Assembly (NCBI RefSeq): GCF_003610995.1
Contig: NZ_CP032543.1
Location: 2,356,001 to 2,420,000 of the forward strand
Direction of reading: 5' to 3'
Length of the DNA: 64,000 nt
From: Streptomyces griseus subsp. griseus
Lineage (GTDB): Bacteria > Actinomycetota > Actinomycetes > Streptomycetales > Streptomycetaceae
Shown: positions 52,726-60,307 of the stretch, piece after piece
How the letters are laid out: every line of letters begins with the position of its first letter
How positions within the stretch are numbered: position 1 is the stretch's first letter
Translations under genes and position numbers: made by a program
The notes under the pieces: model-generated
Databases searched by the model: none
The model's input: the letters and a program-made list of their open reading frames with translations, nothing else
What the model was told of the DNA's origin: nothing

Positions 52726-53493
52726 ATGGGCACAGAGCACTCCGGCCACGACAGGAAGCTCCATGACGTGGCGCGGGCCATGCGTGGGGTCATCGAGCTG
52801 CTGGAGGTCTACTGGACACGCGTTCCCGACGCGTCGTTCGCGGCTTCGGTGTCCGCCCCGCAGCTGCGCGTGCTGTACGTACTGGAGCAGCGTGACGGCA
52901 TCAACCTGCGGCAGCTCGGCGCGGAACTTGCCGCGGCCCCTTCGTCGGTGAGCCGGCTGTGCGACCGGCTGGAAGCCATCGGTTTCGTACGGAGATCCTC
53001 CAGCGCCGCCAGCCGGCGCGAGGTGGAGCTGCGCCTCACCCCGCAGGGGCGGGCGCACCTCGATCGGCTGCGATTTCTGCGCGAGGAGCGGCTGGTGCTC
53101 GTCCTGGCACGGATCACTCCGGAAGCACGGAGCCGGCTCGCCGACGCCATGGAGGCCATCCGGTCGGCGCTCCTGGCCCTGCGCGCCGATGGTGCGCCGC
53201 CGAAGTCCCGGCTGCGAGACCACCTCACTCCGCGCAGGCGGAGCCGACCGGGGCGGCGGGGCCGCAGCGCCGACGATCCACCGGACGGCGGCCGGGGACA
53301 CCCGGGCTGGCCCGCACCGGACCGGAGCTCCGCAGAACCGCCGGCCTCGGACTCCGGCGAAGAGGCCTCAGGACACCCGGACCCCGGGGACACCGAACCG
53401 CTCGACTCCGGCCGACACGCCCCCGAGGCGCCCTCCACGGACCGGCGCGACTCCGAGGCACCGCCCGGCAGCGCGTACTGGGACTCGGCATGA
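52726..53493 (+). CDS. MarR-family transcriptional regulator with disordered tail
   Basis: 255 aa. Residues about 10-150 form a MarR winged helix (SAPQLRVLYVLEQRDGINLR, AAPSSVSRLCDRLEAIGFV, ASRREVELRLTPQG). The remaining ~95 residues are rich in Arg, Pro, Asp, Ser and Gly and look disordered, which is long for the family. The gene ends within a four-copy 7-bp repeat containing its TGA. Targets are unknown; the divergent PRC-barrel gene shares its upstream region. Confidence 0.88.
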   Translation: MGTEHSGHDRKLHDVARAMRGVIELLEVYWTRVPDASFAASVSAPQLRVLYVLEQRDGINLRQLGAELAAAPSSVSRLCDRLEAIGFVRRSSSAASRREVELRLTPQGRAHLDRLRFLREERLVLVLARITPEARSRLADAMEAIRSALLALRADGAPPKSRLRDHLTPRRRSRPGRRGRSADDPPDGGRGHPGWPAPDRSSAEPPASDSGEEASGHPDPGDTEPLDSGRHAPEAPSTDRRDSEAPPGSAYWDSA

Positions 53494-53518
53494 GGACTGA
53501 GGACTGAGGACTGAGGAC
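53491..53518 (+). repeat. 7-bp tandem repeat at the MarR stop codon
   Basis: Four perfect copies of TGAGGAC in a row. The first TGA is the MarR stop; because the unit is 7 bp, later copies provide stops in the other frames too, so slippage would not extend the protein far. Confidence 0.85.
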
Positions 53519-53570
53519 CCTACCCGCGCCCGGCGCCGGTTCCCACTCGCCGCGCCCCCGGCAGCCGGCC

Positions 53571-53912
53571 TCACCACTCCCGGGCCGCGATCAGCTCCTC
53601 CGCGTCCGCGTCCTCGAAGCCGTACGCCTGCGCGATGAACCAGAACGCCTCGCCTATCTCCTCGCGCGCCACCGTCTCGATCTCGCTGCCCGCCGCCTCG
53701 AACTCCGCCTCCAGGGCGTTGAACTCCTCCGTCGCCCCCTCCGTCAGCCGGTACAGCGCCGCCAGGTCCGTCGGCCGCTCGGCCTCGATCCGCTCGCACA
53801 GGCGCACCAGCACCGCCCTGCCCCGGTCCAGGACCTGGTCCGGGAAGTAGTCGTCCTCGTACAGCGCAAGCAGGAACGGGTACTCCGCCACCTGCCGGTT
53901 CGCGATCGCCAC
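53571..53912 (-). CDS. DUF5713-like small acidic protein
   Basis: 113-aa soluble helical protein (VAEYPFLLALYEDDYFPDQV, LVRLCERIEAERPTDLAALY, EFNALEAEFEAAGSEIETVA, EEIGEAFWFIAQAYGFED). It resembles a conserved uncharacterised family (DUF5713 from memory). GTG start chosen because AGGAGG lies ten bases upstream and the preceding codons are not conserved-looking. No operon partner. Function unknown. Confidence 0.75.
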   Translation of the reverse strand: MAIANRQVAEYPFLLALYEDDYFPDQVLDRGRAVLVRLCERIEAERPTDLAALYRLTEGATEEFNALEAEFEAAGSEIETVAREEIGEAFWFIAQAYGFEDADAEELIAAREW

Positions 53913-54065
53913 GACGGCCCCACCTCCTGTGCCCGTGCGCTCTCCCCGACGCACTGACACGATCCTCCCCCACTCCACTGACAACGCCCCCGTCCGGCCC
54001 GCTCCCGCGTGCTCAGCATCACCCTGGACAGCTCCGTGACCGACCGGTAACTTCGAAGGGGAATG

Positions 54066-54079
54066 AGCAAGCGCTTAGC
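54066..54079. promoter_or_regulatory. Palindromic operator candidate upstream of the acyl-CoA dehydrogenase
   Basis: AGCAAGCGCTTAGC has a perfect central 8-bp palindrome AAGCGCTT (54069-54076), 60 bp before the start codon. Palindromes of this type (AGCAAGCGCTTGCT-like) are typical TetR-family operators near fatty-acid degradation genes. No TetR gene is adjacent, so control would be in trans. Confidence 0.4.
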
Positions 54080-54139
54080 CATGCCCGGTGAGCGCAGACG
54101 TCCGCCGACGAACACTTCAGCCGATCGAGGAGGCACCCC

Positions 54140-55297
54140 GTGCGCCGTACGGTATTCAACGAGGACCACGAGGCGTTCCGGGAGACCATCCGCGCCTTCA
54201 TCGCCGCCGAGGTCGTGCCGGTGTACGACGAGTGGTTCGCCGCGGGTCAGGTGCCGCGCGAGTTCTACCTCAAACTCGGTGAGCTGGGCATCTTCGGCAT
54301 CGAGGTGGACGAGGAGTACGGCGGCGCGGGCATCGACTCGCACAAGTACGAGGCCGTCATCTACGAGGAGACGGCCCGCGCCGGTGTCTCCTTCGGCGGC
54401 TCCGGCGTCCACACGCTGCTCGGCCTCCCGTACGTCAAGATGCTCGCCACCGACGAGCAGAAGAAGCGCTGGCTGCCGAAGTTCGCGACGGGCGAGGAGA
54501 TGTGGGCCCTCGCGATGACCGAGCCCGGCACCGGCTCCGACGTCGCGGGCATGAAGACCACCGCCAAGCTCTCCGAGGACGGCACGCACTACGTCCTCAA
54601 CGGCGCCAAGACCTTCATCACCGGTGGCGTCCACGCCGACCGCGTGATCGTCTGCGCCCGTACCGCCGCCCCGCGCGAGGACGACCGCCGCTTCGGCATC
54701 TCCCTCTTCGCCGTCGACACCAAGTCCGAGGGCTACTCGGTCGGCCGCAAGCTGGACAAGCTCGGCCTGAAGACCTCCGACACCGCCGAGCTGGCGTTCG
54801 TCGACGTCAAGGTCCCGGCCGAGGACCTCCTCGGCGAGGAGAACAAGGGCTTCGGCTACCTCGGCACCAACCTGGCCTCCGAGCGCTGGGGCATCGCCTT
54901 CGGTGCGTACGCACAGGCCGCGGCCGCCGTCCGGTTCGCCAAGGAGTACGTCCAGGAGCGCACGGTCTTCGGCAAGACCGTCGCCTCCTTCCAGAACACC
55001 AAGTTCGAGCTGGCCGCCTGCCAGGCCGAGGTGGACGCGGCCCAGGCCGTCGCCGACCGCGCGCTGGAGGCGCTGGACGCCGGTGAGCTGACGGCGGCCG
55101 AGGCCGCCTCCGCCAAGCTGTTCTGCACCGAGGTCGCGCACCGCGTGATCGACCGCTGCCTCCAGCTCCACGGCGGCTACGGCTTCATGAACGAGTACCC
55201 GATCGCCCGCCTGTACGCGGACAACCGCGTCAACCGCATCTACGGCGGCACCAGCGAGGTCATGAAGTCGATCATCGCCAAGTCGATGGGGCTGTGA
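54140..55297 (+). CDS. Acyl-CoA dehydrogenase
   Basis: 385-aa flavoenzyme for the first step of beta-oxidation or branched-chain acyl-CoA breakdown. Signatures are present: ALAMTEPGTGSDVAGMKTTA (FAD/substrate loop), GLKTSDTAEL, and the C-terminal HRVIDRCLQLHGGYGFMNEY and VNRIYGGTSEVMKSIIAKSM containing the catalytic Glu of the GGTSE type. GTG start with GAGGAGGC upstream. A thioesterase gene follows after 40 bp in the same direction, so free acid release may be linked. Exact chain-length preference unknown. Confidence 0.93.
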   Translation: MRRTVFNEDHEAFRETIRAFIAAEVVPVYDEWFAAGQVPREFYLKLGELGIFGIEVDEEYGGAGIDSHKYEAVIYEETARAGVSFGGSGVHTLLGLPYVKMLATDEQKKRWLPKFATGEEMWALAMTEPGTGSDVAGMKTTAKLSEDGTHYVLNGAKTFITGGVHADRVIVCARTAAPREDDRRFGISLFAVDTKSEGYSVGRKLDKLGLKTSDTAELAFVDVKVPAEDLLGEENKGFGYLGTNLASERWGIAFGAYAQAAAAVRFAKEYVQERTVFGKTVASFQNTKFELAACQAEVDAAQAVADRALEALDAGELTAAEAASAKLFCTEVAHRVIDRCLQLHGGYGFMNEYPIARLYADNRVNRIYGGTSEVMKSIIAKSMGL

Positions 55298-55337
55298 ACA
55301 CTTCAACAGCCGCTTCGGTAAGGACTACGTTCTCTCC

Positions 55338-56225
55338 ATGAGCGCAGCACTCGATTCCCTTCTCGATCTCCTCGACCTGGAGCCGATCGAGCGGGACATC
55401 TTCCGGGGCACGAGCCGCAGCGCGGTCGTGCCCCGGGTGTTCGGCGGGCAGGTCGCGGCCCAGGCGCTGGTCGCCGCGGGCCGGACGGTCCCGGCGGACC
55501 GGGGTGCCCACTCCCTGCACGCGTACTTCCTGCGCGCCGGGGACCCGGGCGCGCCCATCGTCTACAGCGTCGACCGCATCCGCGACGGGAAGTCCTTCAC
55601 CACCCGCCGGGTCGTCGCCGTCCAGCACGGGCAGCCGATCTTCCATCTCTCCGCGTCCTTCCAGACGTACGAGGAAGGGCTGGAGCACCAGGCGGACATG
55701 CCGGCCTCCCCCGATCCGGAGACGCTGCCCACGGCCGCCGAGATGCTGCCCCGGTACGCGGACCGCTTCAGCGATCCGGGGATGGTGGACCGGCTGGTCG
55801 AGGCGCGGGCCGCCGTCGACCTGCGGTATGTGGACGCGCCGCCGTTCGGCACGGTGGGCCAGGCGCGCGAGCCGCGTTCGCAGGTCTGGTTCCGGACCAA
55901 CGGCAAGCTCGCGGACGACCCGCTGCTGCACGTCTGCATGGCCACGTACGTCTCCGACATGACACTGCTGGACTCGGTGCTCCTGGCCCATGGGCGGGGC
56001 GGCTGGGCGGTCGGGGACGTGGTCGGGGCGAGCCTGGACCACGCGATGTGGTTCCACCGGCCGTTCCGGGCGGACGAGTGGCTGCTGTACGACCAGGAGT
56101 CGCCGTCGGCCTCCGGCGGGCGGGGCCTGGGCCAGGCCCGGATCTACACCGCCGACGGGCGCCTCGCGATCACCGTCATCCAGGAGGGTGTCGTCCGGGT
56201 TCCCCGGGGACCGGCGGCGGGATGA
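55338..56225 (+). CDS. tesB: Acyl-CoA thioesterase II
   Basis: 295-aa double hot-dog thioesterase that hydrolyses acyl-CoA to free acid and CoA. Conserved blocks: FRGTSRSAVVPRVFGGQVAA, SLHAYFLRAGDPGAPIVY, VVAVQHGQPIFHLSASFQ, MTLLDSVLLAHG, ASLDHAMWFHRPFRADEWLL (catalytic Asp). Length is typical for TesB. It follows the acyl-CoA dehydrogenase and precedes a metal transporter whose start is 17 bp after its stop, so the three may share a transcript. Confidence 0.93.
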   Translation: MSAALDSLLDLLDLEPIERDIFRGTSRSAVVPRVFGGQVAAQALVAAGRTVPADRGAHSLHAYFLRAGDPGAPIVYSVDRIRDGKSFTTRRVVAVQHGQPIFHLSASFQTYEEGLEHQADMPASPDPETLPTAAEMLPRYADRFSDPGMVDRLVEARAAVDLRYVDAPPFGTVGQAREPRSQVWFRTNGKLADDPLLHVCMATYVSDMTLLDSVLLAHGRGGWAVGDVVGASLDHAMWFHRPFRADEWLLYDQESPSASGGRGLGQARIYTADGRLAITVIQEGVVRVPRGPAAG

Positions 56226-56242
56226 GCCTCGCCTGAGGCCGC

Positions 56243-57241
56243 ATGTCGGACATACTCCCCACCATGAGTGACGCGAAAGCCACGAGCGGGACCGGCGGCG
56301 GGGAGTCCACCTCCACGGTGATCGTGGCGGCCCTCGCCAACCTCGGCATCGCCGTGGCGAAGGCCGTGGCCGGGCTGATCAGCGGGTCCAGCGCGATGCT
56401 CTCCGAGGCCGCCCACTCGGTCGCGGACACCGTCACCGAGGTCATGCTCCTCACCGCGCTCAAGCGGAGCGAGAAGCCGGCCGACGAGGACCACCCCCTC
56501 GGTTACGGCCCCGAGCGGTACATCTGGGCCATGCTCGCCTCCATCGCCACCTTCGTCGGCGGTGCCGTCTTCTCGATCTACGACGGGGTGCACACCCTGG
56601 TCACGGGCGAGGAGCTGGGCGACCCCCTGGTCTCGTACATCGTCCTCGGCGTGGCCTTCCTGCTGGAGGGGTACTCCCTGCGCACCGGCGTCAAACAGGT
56701 GCGGCGCGAGGCGTCGCGGCTTCGGGTGCCGGACGCGTACTACCTGCGCCACACCCCCGACACCGCCGTGAAGGCCGTCGTCATGGAGGACTCGGCGGCC
56801 CTGGTCGGGCTGCTGCTGGCGGCGGGCGGGCTGCTCGGCGGGCAGCTGACGGGGTCCGGGGTCTGGGACGGGATCGCGTCCTGCCTGATCGGCCTGCTGC
56901 TGGTGTACGTGGCCTGGGTGCTCGGCCGGTCCAACGCGCAGCTGCTCATCGGGCGGCCGCTGCCCCCGGCGGTGCGGGCGGGGGTGCGCGAGGAGCTGAA
57001 GTCGGTCCCGCACATCGTCGACGTACTGGAACTGACCACGCTCATCCAGGGGCCGGCCGAGATCCTGATCGCGGCGAAGGTCGATTTCCGGGACATGGCG
57101 ACCGCCGAGGAGGTCGAGTGGGCCTGCGAGGAGGCGGAGGCGCGGCTGAGAGAGCGGTTCCCGTCGGTGCGGCGGGTGTATCTGGACCCGACCCCGGGGC
57201 GCGAACAGCGGGAGCGGCGGGAGCGGCGCGGCGGGCCCTGA
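56243..57241 (+). CDS. Cation diffusion facilitator (CDF) metal efflux transporter
   Basis: 332-aa transporter with six membrane helices and a C-terminal cytosolic metal-binding domain (about 225-310). Metal-site features include SEAAHSVADTVTEV and the HPLGYGPERYIW loop (HxxxD-like pairs of the CDF site). It exports divalent cations such as zinc, iron or manganese in exchange for protons. Two ATG codons (56243, 56264) are possible; the first has TGAGG upstream. The last 15 residues are Arg/Glu-rich. Confidence 0.9.
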   Translation: MSDILPTMSDAKATSGTGGGESTSTVIVAALANLGIAVAKAVAGLISGSSAMLSEAAHSVADTVTEVMLLTALKRSEKPADEDHPLGYGPERYIWAMLASIATFVGGAVFSIYDGVHTLVTGEELGDPLVSYIVLGVAFLLEGYSLRTGVKQVRREASRLRVPDAYYLRHTPDTAVKAVVMEDSAALVGLLLAAGGLLGGQLTGSGVWDGIASCLIGLLLVYVAWVLGRSNAQLLIGRPLPPAVRAGVREELKSVPHIVDVLELTTLIQGPAEILIAAKVDFRDMATAEEVEWACEEAEARLRERFPSVRRVYLDPTPGREQRERRERRGGP

Positions 57242-57400
57242 GGCGGCCTTGACGCCCTACGGCCCCTGACGCACGACAGGTTCTGACACCCCGCGCCCCG
57301 ACGTGCTACCGCCCTGACCGCCCTCTCCTGCCCGTCACGTCCTTCACGCCCTGCGGCGTCCGCTCCGCCACCGCCTTCGTCTTCACGGCGGTCCCGTTCC

Positions 57401-58222
57401 CTACGCGGCGGGCTCCTCGGCGGACACCGACGGGGGCTCGTCCTCGAGCAGCCCGGCCGCGTGCAGCAGGTAGTCCGTCATCGGGTCGTAGAAGCGCGGG
57501 TCGGTGACGTGGTCGTCCAGCGGGACGGTGACCTGGAGGGTGCCCTCCGACTCGCCGAGGAAGAGGGCGGGGTCGTTGCAGTCCGCGTAACCGATCGCGT
57601 CCACTCCACGCTGGCCCGCACACCCCGCCCAGCCGTGGTCCGCGACGACGAGGCCGGGCAGCGGGCGGCCCAGGTGGGCCATGGCGTCGAGGATGGCCGC
57701 CATCGGGGCCGGGGAGTGGGTGTGCCAGAGCGTCGCCCCGCGCTCCAGCATCGCGACGTCGGCGAACTGGACGACCAGCCCCTCGTCCGCGATCAGCCCG
57801 GAGGGGATGCGGACGATCTCGCAGCCCGCCCGGCGCAGGGCGTCCGCCGTCTGCCGGTGCACATCCAGCAGGCCGCCGGGGTGTCCGGTGGCGAAGAGGA
57901 CCCGCTCGCGACCTTCGGCGGCCTTGCGCAGGCGGGCCGCCATCCGCTCCAGCGCGTCGACCGTCAGCTCGGGGTCGATGGTGTCCTGGCCCGTACGGTG
58001 CGCCGGGTCGTCGTTCACTCCGCAGCGCTCGGCCATCACCGCGAGCACGTCCTGCTCGTCGGTCCACCGGTCGCCGAGCTCCAGGCCCAGCCAGTAGTGG
58101 CGGTCGCCGTTGGCGAGCTTGCGGTAGTGGGAGAGGTTGTTGTCGCGCGGGGTGGCGACGTCCCCCGCGATACGCGAACGGACGAGGTGGTCGACGAGGG
58201 CGGCGCGGCTGGGTATCGGCAT
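57401..58222 (-). CDS. Conserved protein of the actinomycete 'phosphatase'-annotated family
   Basis: 273-aa soluble protein. It starts PIPSRAALVDHLVRSRIAG and contains NNLSHYRKLANGDRHYWLGL, RVLFATGHPGGLLDVHRQTA, GLVVADHGWAGCAGQRGVDA and GYADCNDPALFL. Streptomyces genomes carry this family as 'phosphatase', but I cannot point to a proven catalytic site; the ATGHPGG and ADHGWAG loops are likely ligand or metal sites. The start ATG has no clear ribosome site; a continuing upstream frame is low-complexity and built on a tandem repeat, so it was left out. Monocistronic. Confidence 0.7.
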   Translation of the reverse strand: MPIPSRAALVDHLVRSRIAGDVATPRDNNLSHYRKLANGDRHYWLGLELGDRWTDEQDVLAVMAERCGVNDDPAHRTGQDTIDPELTVDALERMAARLRKAAEGRERVLFATGHPGGLLDVHRQTADALRRAGCEIVRIPSGLIADEGLVVQFADVAMLERGATLWHTHSPAPMAAILDAMAHLGRPLPGLVVADHGWAGCAGQRGVDAIGYADCNDPALFLGESEGTLQVTVPLDDHVTDPRFYDPMTDYLLHAAGLLEDEPPSVSAEEPAA

Positions 58223-58270
58223 GAACCCATTGTGCCGCCCGGGGTGCGGGGCGTGCCTGCTGTCCCGTAC

Positions 58271-58342
58271 GCCGGACGGTTCTCTCCTCGGCCCCGCAAG
58301 CCTTCCGCCGGACGGTTCCCTCCTCGGCCCCGCAAGTCTTCG
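58271..58342. repeat. 36-bp tandem duplication upstream of the phosphatase-like gene
   Basis: Two adjacent 36-bp units (58271-58306 and 58307-58342), each beginning GCCGGACGGTTC and containing CTCGGCCCCGCAAG; they differ at three positions. They lie between the divergent phosphatase-like and glycosyltransferase genes, before the DasR-like sites. Confidence 0.85.
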
Positions 58343-58413
58343 GGGACTGTTCACCCCCACGTGACCTGGTCCTTCCTCGTCCGGACAGGGCGGCGGCTCG
58401 AATGGGAGCACCC

Positions 58414-58429
58414 AGAGGTCTGGACCAAT
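58414..58429. promoter_or_regulatory. DasR-like operator (dre), distal copy
   Basis: AGAGGTCTGGACCAAT matches the dre consensus AGTGGTCTAGACCACT at 13 of 16 positions by eye, including both GGTCT and GACC half-site cores. It lies about 145 bp before the glycosyltransferase start. Confidence 0.5.
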
Positions 58430-58480
58430 CGAACCACGCCAATCCCTGTCTCAATCCGCCCGTTGTCGCGGTCTCGCGCA

Positions 58481-58496
58481 AGTGGTCTATACCTTT
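58481..58496. promoter_or_regulatory. DasR-like operator (dre), proximal copy
   Basis: AGTGGTCTATACCTTT matches the dre consensus at 13 of 16 positions by eye, with a perfect AGTGGTCTA left part. It is 67 bp downstream of a second dre-like site and about 80 bp before the glycosyltransferase start, where a repressor would block transcription. DasR is the GlcNAc-responsive GntR regulator of Streptomyces. Confidence 0.55.
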
Positions 58497-58573
58497 GGCG
58501 CTAGGGTGGGCCACCTGGATCGAGTGCCGAAACAGGCATGGAAACGGGTATATGTGCAGCCGTGGGGGGCTTC

Positions 58574-60283
58574 ATGACCGTGCACCACCTTCCGCAACCA
58601 CCGTCCGACGACGAGCTCTACTGGTACTTCGGGCCGCAGCGCCGCTGGGTCCTGGTGAGCAGTTCGCTGGCGTTCGTCTTCACCGCGGCCACCATGTTCG
58701 CCTTCGCGTTACGGACTCCGGCCCTGTGGGCGTTCCTCGCGATCCTCGGGCTCAACGTCGTGGCGCTGGCGCTCTCCTCGGTGAACAGCCTGCGTCAGCG
58801 CCGGCTGACCCGGGCGTCGCACGAGGTCCTCGTCCACGCCTGGGCCCCCGCCGAACTCCCCACCGTGGACCTGTACTTGCCGACCTGCGGCGAACCGCTC
58901 CCGGTCCTCGCCAACGCCTACCGCGCGGTCCGTGCCGTGGAGTGGCCGGGTGCGCTGACCGTCTGGGTGCTGGACGACGGCGACCGGCCCGAGGTCGCGG
59001 CACTGGCCGCCTCGTACGGCTACGAGTACGCCGTCCGGCCCGACCGGGGGCACCTGAAGAAGGCGGGCAACCTCAACCACGCTCTGACGCTGAGCAGTTC
59101 GGAGTTCATCGCGATCCTGGACGCGGACTTCGCGCCCCGCCCGGACTTCCTGCGCCACCTCGTTCCGTATCTCTCCGACCCCGCCGTCGGCATCGTGCAG
59201 AGCCCCCAGTGCTTCGACACCGACGAGTCGATGGGGTGGATCCAGCGCGCCGCCGGCTCGGCGCAGGAGTGGTTCTTCCGCTGGATACAGCCGTCCCGGG
59301 ACGCCAGCGACGCGGCCATCTGCTGCGGCTCCAACGCCGTCTACCGGCGCCGCGCGATCGACCTGGCGGGCGGCTTCGCCCGCCTCGACCACAGCGAGGA
59401 CCTGTACACCGGACTCGCCCTGCACGAGCGGGGGTTCCGCACCCAGTACGTCCCCGTCCTGGTCGCCAAGGGCACCTCGCCCGACGAGGTCACCTCCTTC
59501 GTCAACCAGCAGTACCGGTGGGCGATGGGCAACCTGCACCTCCTCGGTACGCCCGTGCTGAAGCGGATGCGCGCGCCCTGGCGGATGCGGCTCTGCTTCT
59601 ACGAGGGTGTCGTCGGGTACCTCACCACGGCCGTGAACACCTTCGCCGCGCCGCTGCCGCCGCTGGTGATGATGTTCTGGTATCCGGACCACATCCGGCC
59701 CTGGCACGTGCTGCCGCTGCTCGCCCCGCTCTGGCTCTGGCACGTCCTGCTGCCCCGGGTCAGCCGGACCCGGTGGCGGGTCGAGGTGGTCCGGGCCAAC
59801 GTCCTCACCAGCGTGGCCGCAGCGACCGCGTTCTGGCACACCCTGCGGGGGCGCAGCGCCGCCTGGGTGCCCACGGGGGTCCGGAGCAAGGGGAGTTCGG
59901 GCGGGATGGCCCGCCGGGTGGTGGGCGTCTCGCTGGCCTGGCTCGTCCTCTCCAACGGGGCGGCGGCGGCCGGGATCGCGCTGGCGGTGGCCCGTAACGG
60001 GTGGGGTCCCAACTGGGGGCTCTTCCTCTACCTGTTGGTGCAGCTCCAGATCAATGTGCCGTTGGTACGTGATCTCTCGGCCGAGCTGCGGCCGGGGGCG
60101 CGGGACGAGGACGTCCCGAAGCCGCGCGGCGCGGGTGTCCGCGTCTTCCTGGCGGGCCTGCCCTCCCCCGCCGGCATGCTGCCCCGCCGCTGGCCCGAGA
60201 CCCTCGCCGCCTCCGCCGTCCTCCTGCTCACCGGTCTGCTCGCCTCGGGATGGGTCAACCCCATGCTCCCCTGGTCGGGTTGA
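58574..60283 (+). CDS. Cellulose-synthase-like family 2 glycosyltransferase
   Basis: 569-aa processive membrane glycosyltransferase. Two N-terminal helices are followed by the GT-A domain with VLDDGDRPE (Asp134/135), AILDADFAP (Asp183, Asp185), a TED-like SEDLYTG (about 275) and QQYRWAMG (Gln-x-x-Arg-Trp, about 313-317), the full D,D,D,QxxRW set. Four to five C-terminal helices form the export channel. It should polymerise and extrude a beta-linked glycan from a UDP-sugar. No PilZ domain was seen. ATG at 58574 follows GTGGGGGGC; an ATG at 58538 is an alternative. It is followed after 24 bp by an acyltransferase-GH16 fusion gene, so both act on one polymer. Confidence 0.9.
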   Translation: MTVHHLPQPPSDDELYWYFGPQRRWVLVSSSLAFVFTAATMFAFALRTPALWAFLAILGLNVVALALSSVNSLRQRRLTRASHEVLVHAWAPAELPTVDLYLPTCGEPLPVLANAYRAVRAVEWPGALTVWVLDDGDRPEVAALAASYGYEYAVRPDRGHLKKAGNLNHALTLSSSEFIAILDADFAPRPDFLRHLVPYLSDPAVGIVQSPQCFDTDESMGWIQRAAGSAQEWFFRWIQPSRDASDAAICCGSNAVYRRRAIDLAGGFARLDHSEDLYTGLALHERGFRTQYVPVLVAKGTSPDEVTSFVNQQYRWAMGNLHLLGTPVLKRMRAPWRMRLCFYEGVVGYLTTAVNTFAAPLPPLVMMFWYPDHIRPWHVLPLLAPLWLWHVLLPRVSRTRWRVEVVRANVLTSVAAATAFWHTLRGRSAAWVPTGVRSKGSSGGMARRVVGVSLAWLVLSNGAAAAGIALAVARNGWGPNWGLFLYLLVQLQINVPLVRDLSAELRPGARDEDVPKPRGAGVRVFLAGLPSPAGMLPRRWPETLAASAVLLLTGLLASGWVNPMLPWSG

Positions 60284-60307
60284 GCCGTGCTGAAAGGCCG
60301 AACCACC

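Noticed and set aside
53494..53570. TGAGGAC repeats considered as a CRISPR-like or integration site
   Set aside because: Only four contiguous 7-bp units without spacers and no integrase or cas genes in the window.
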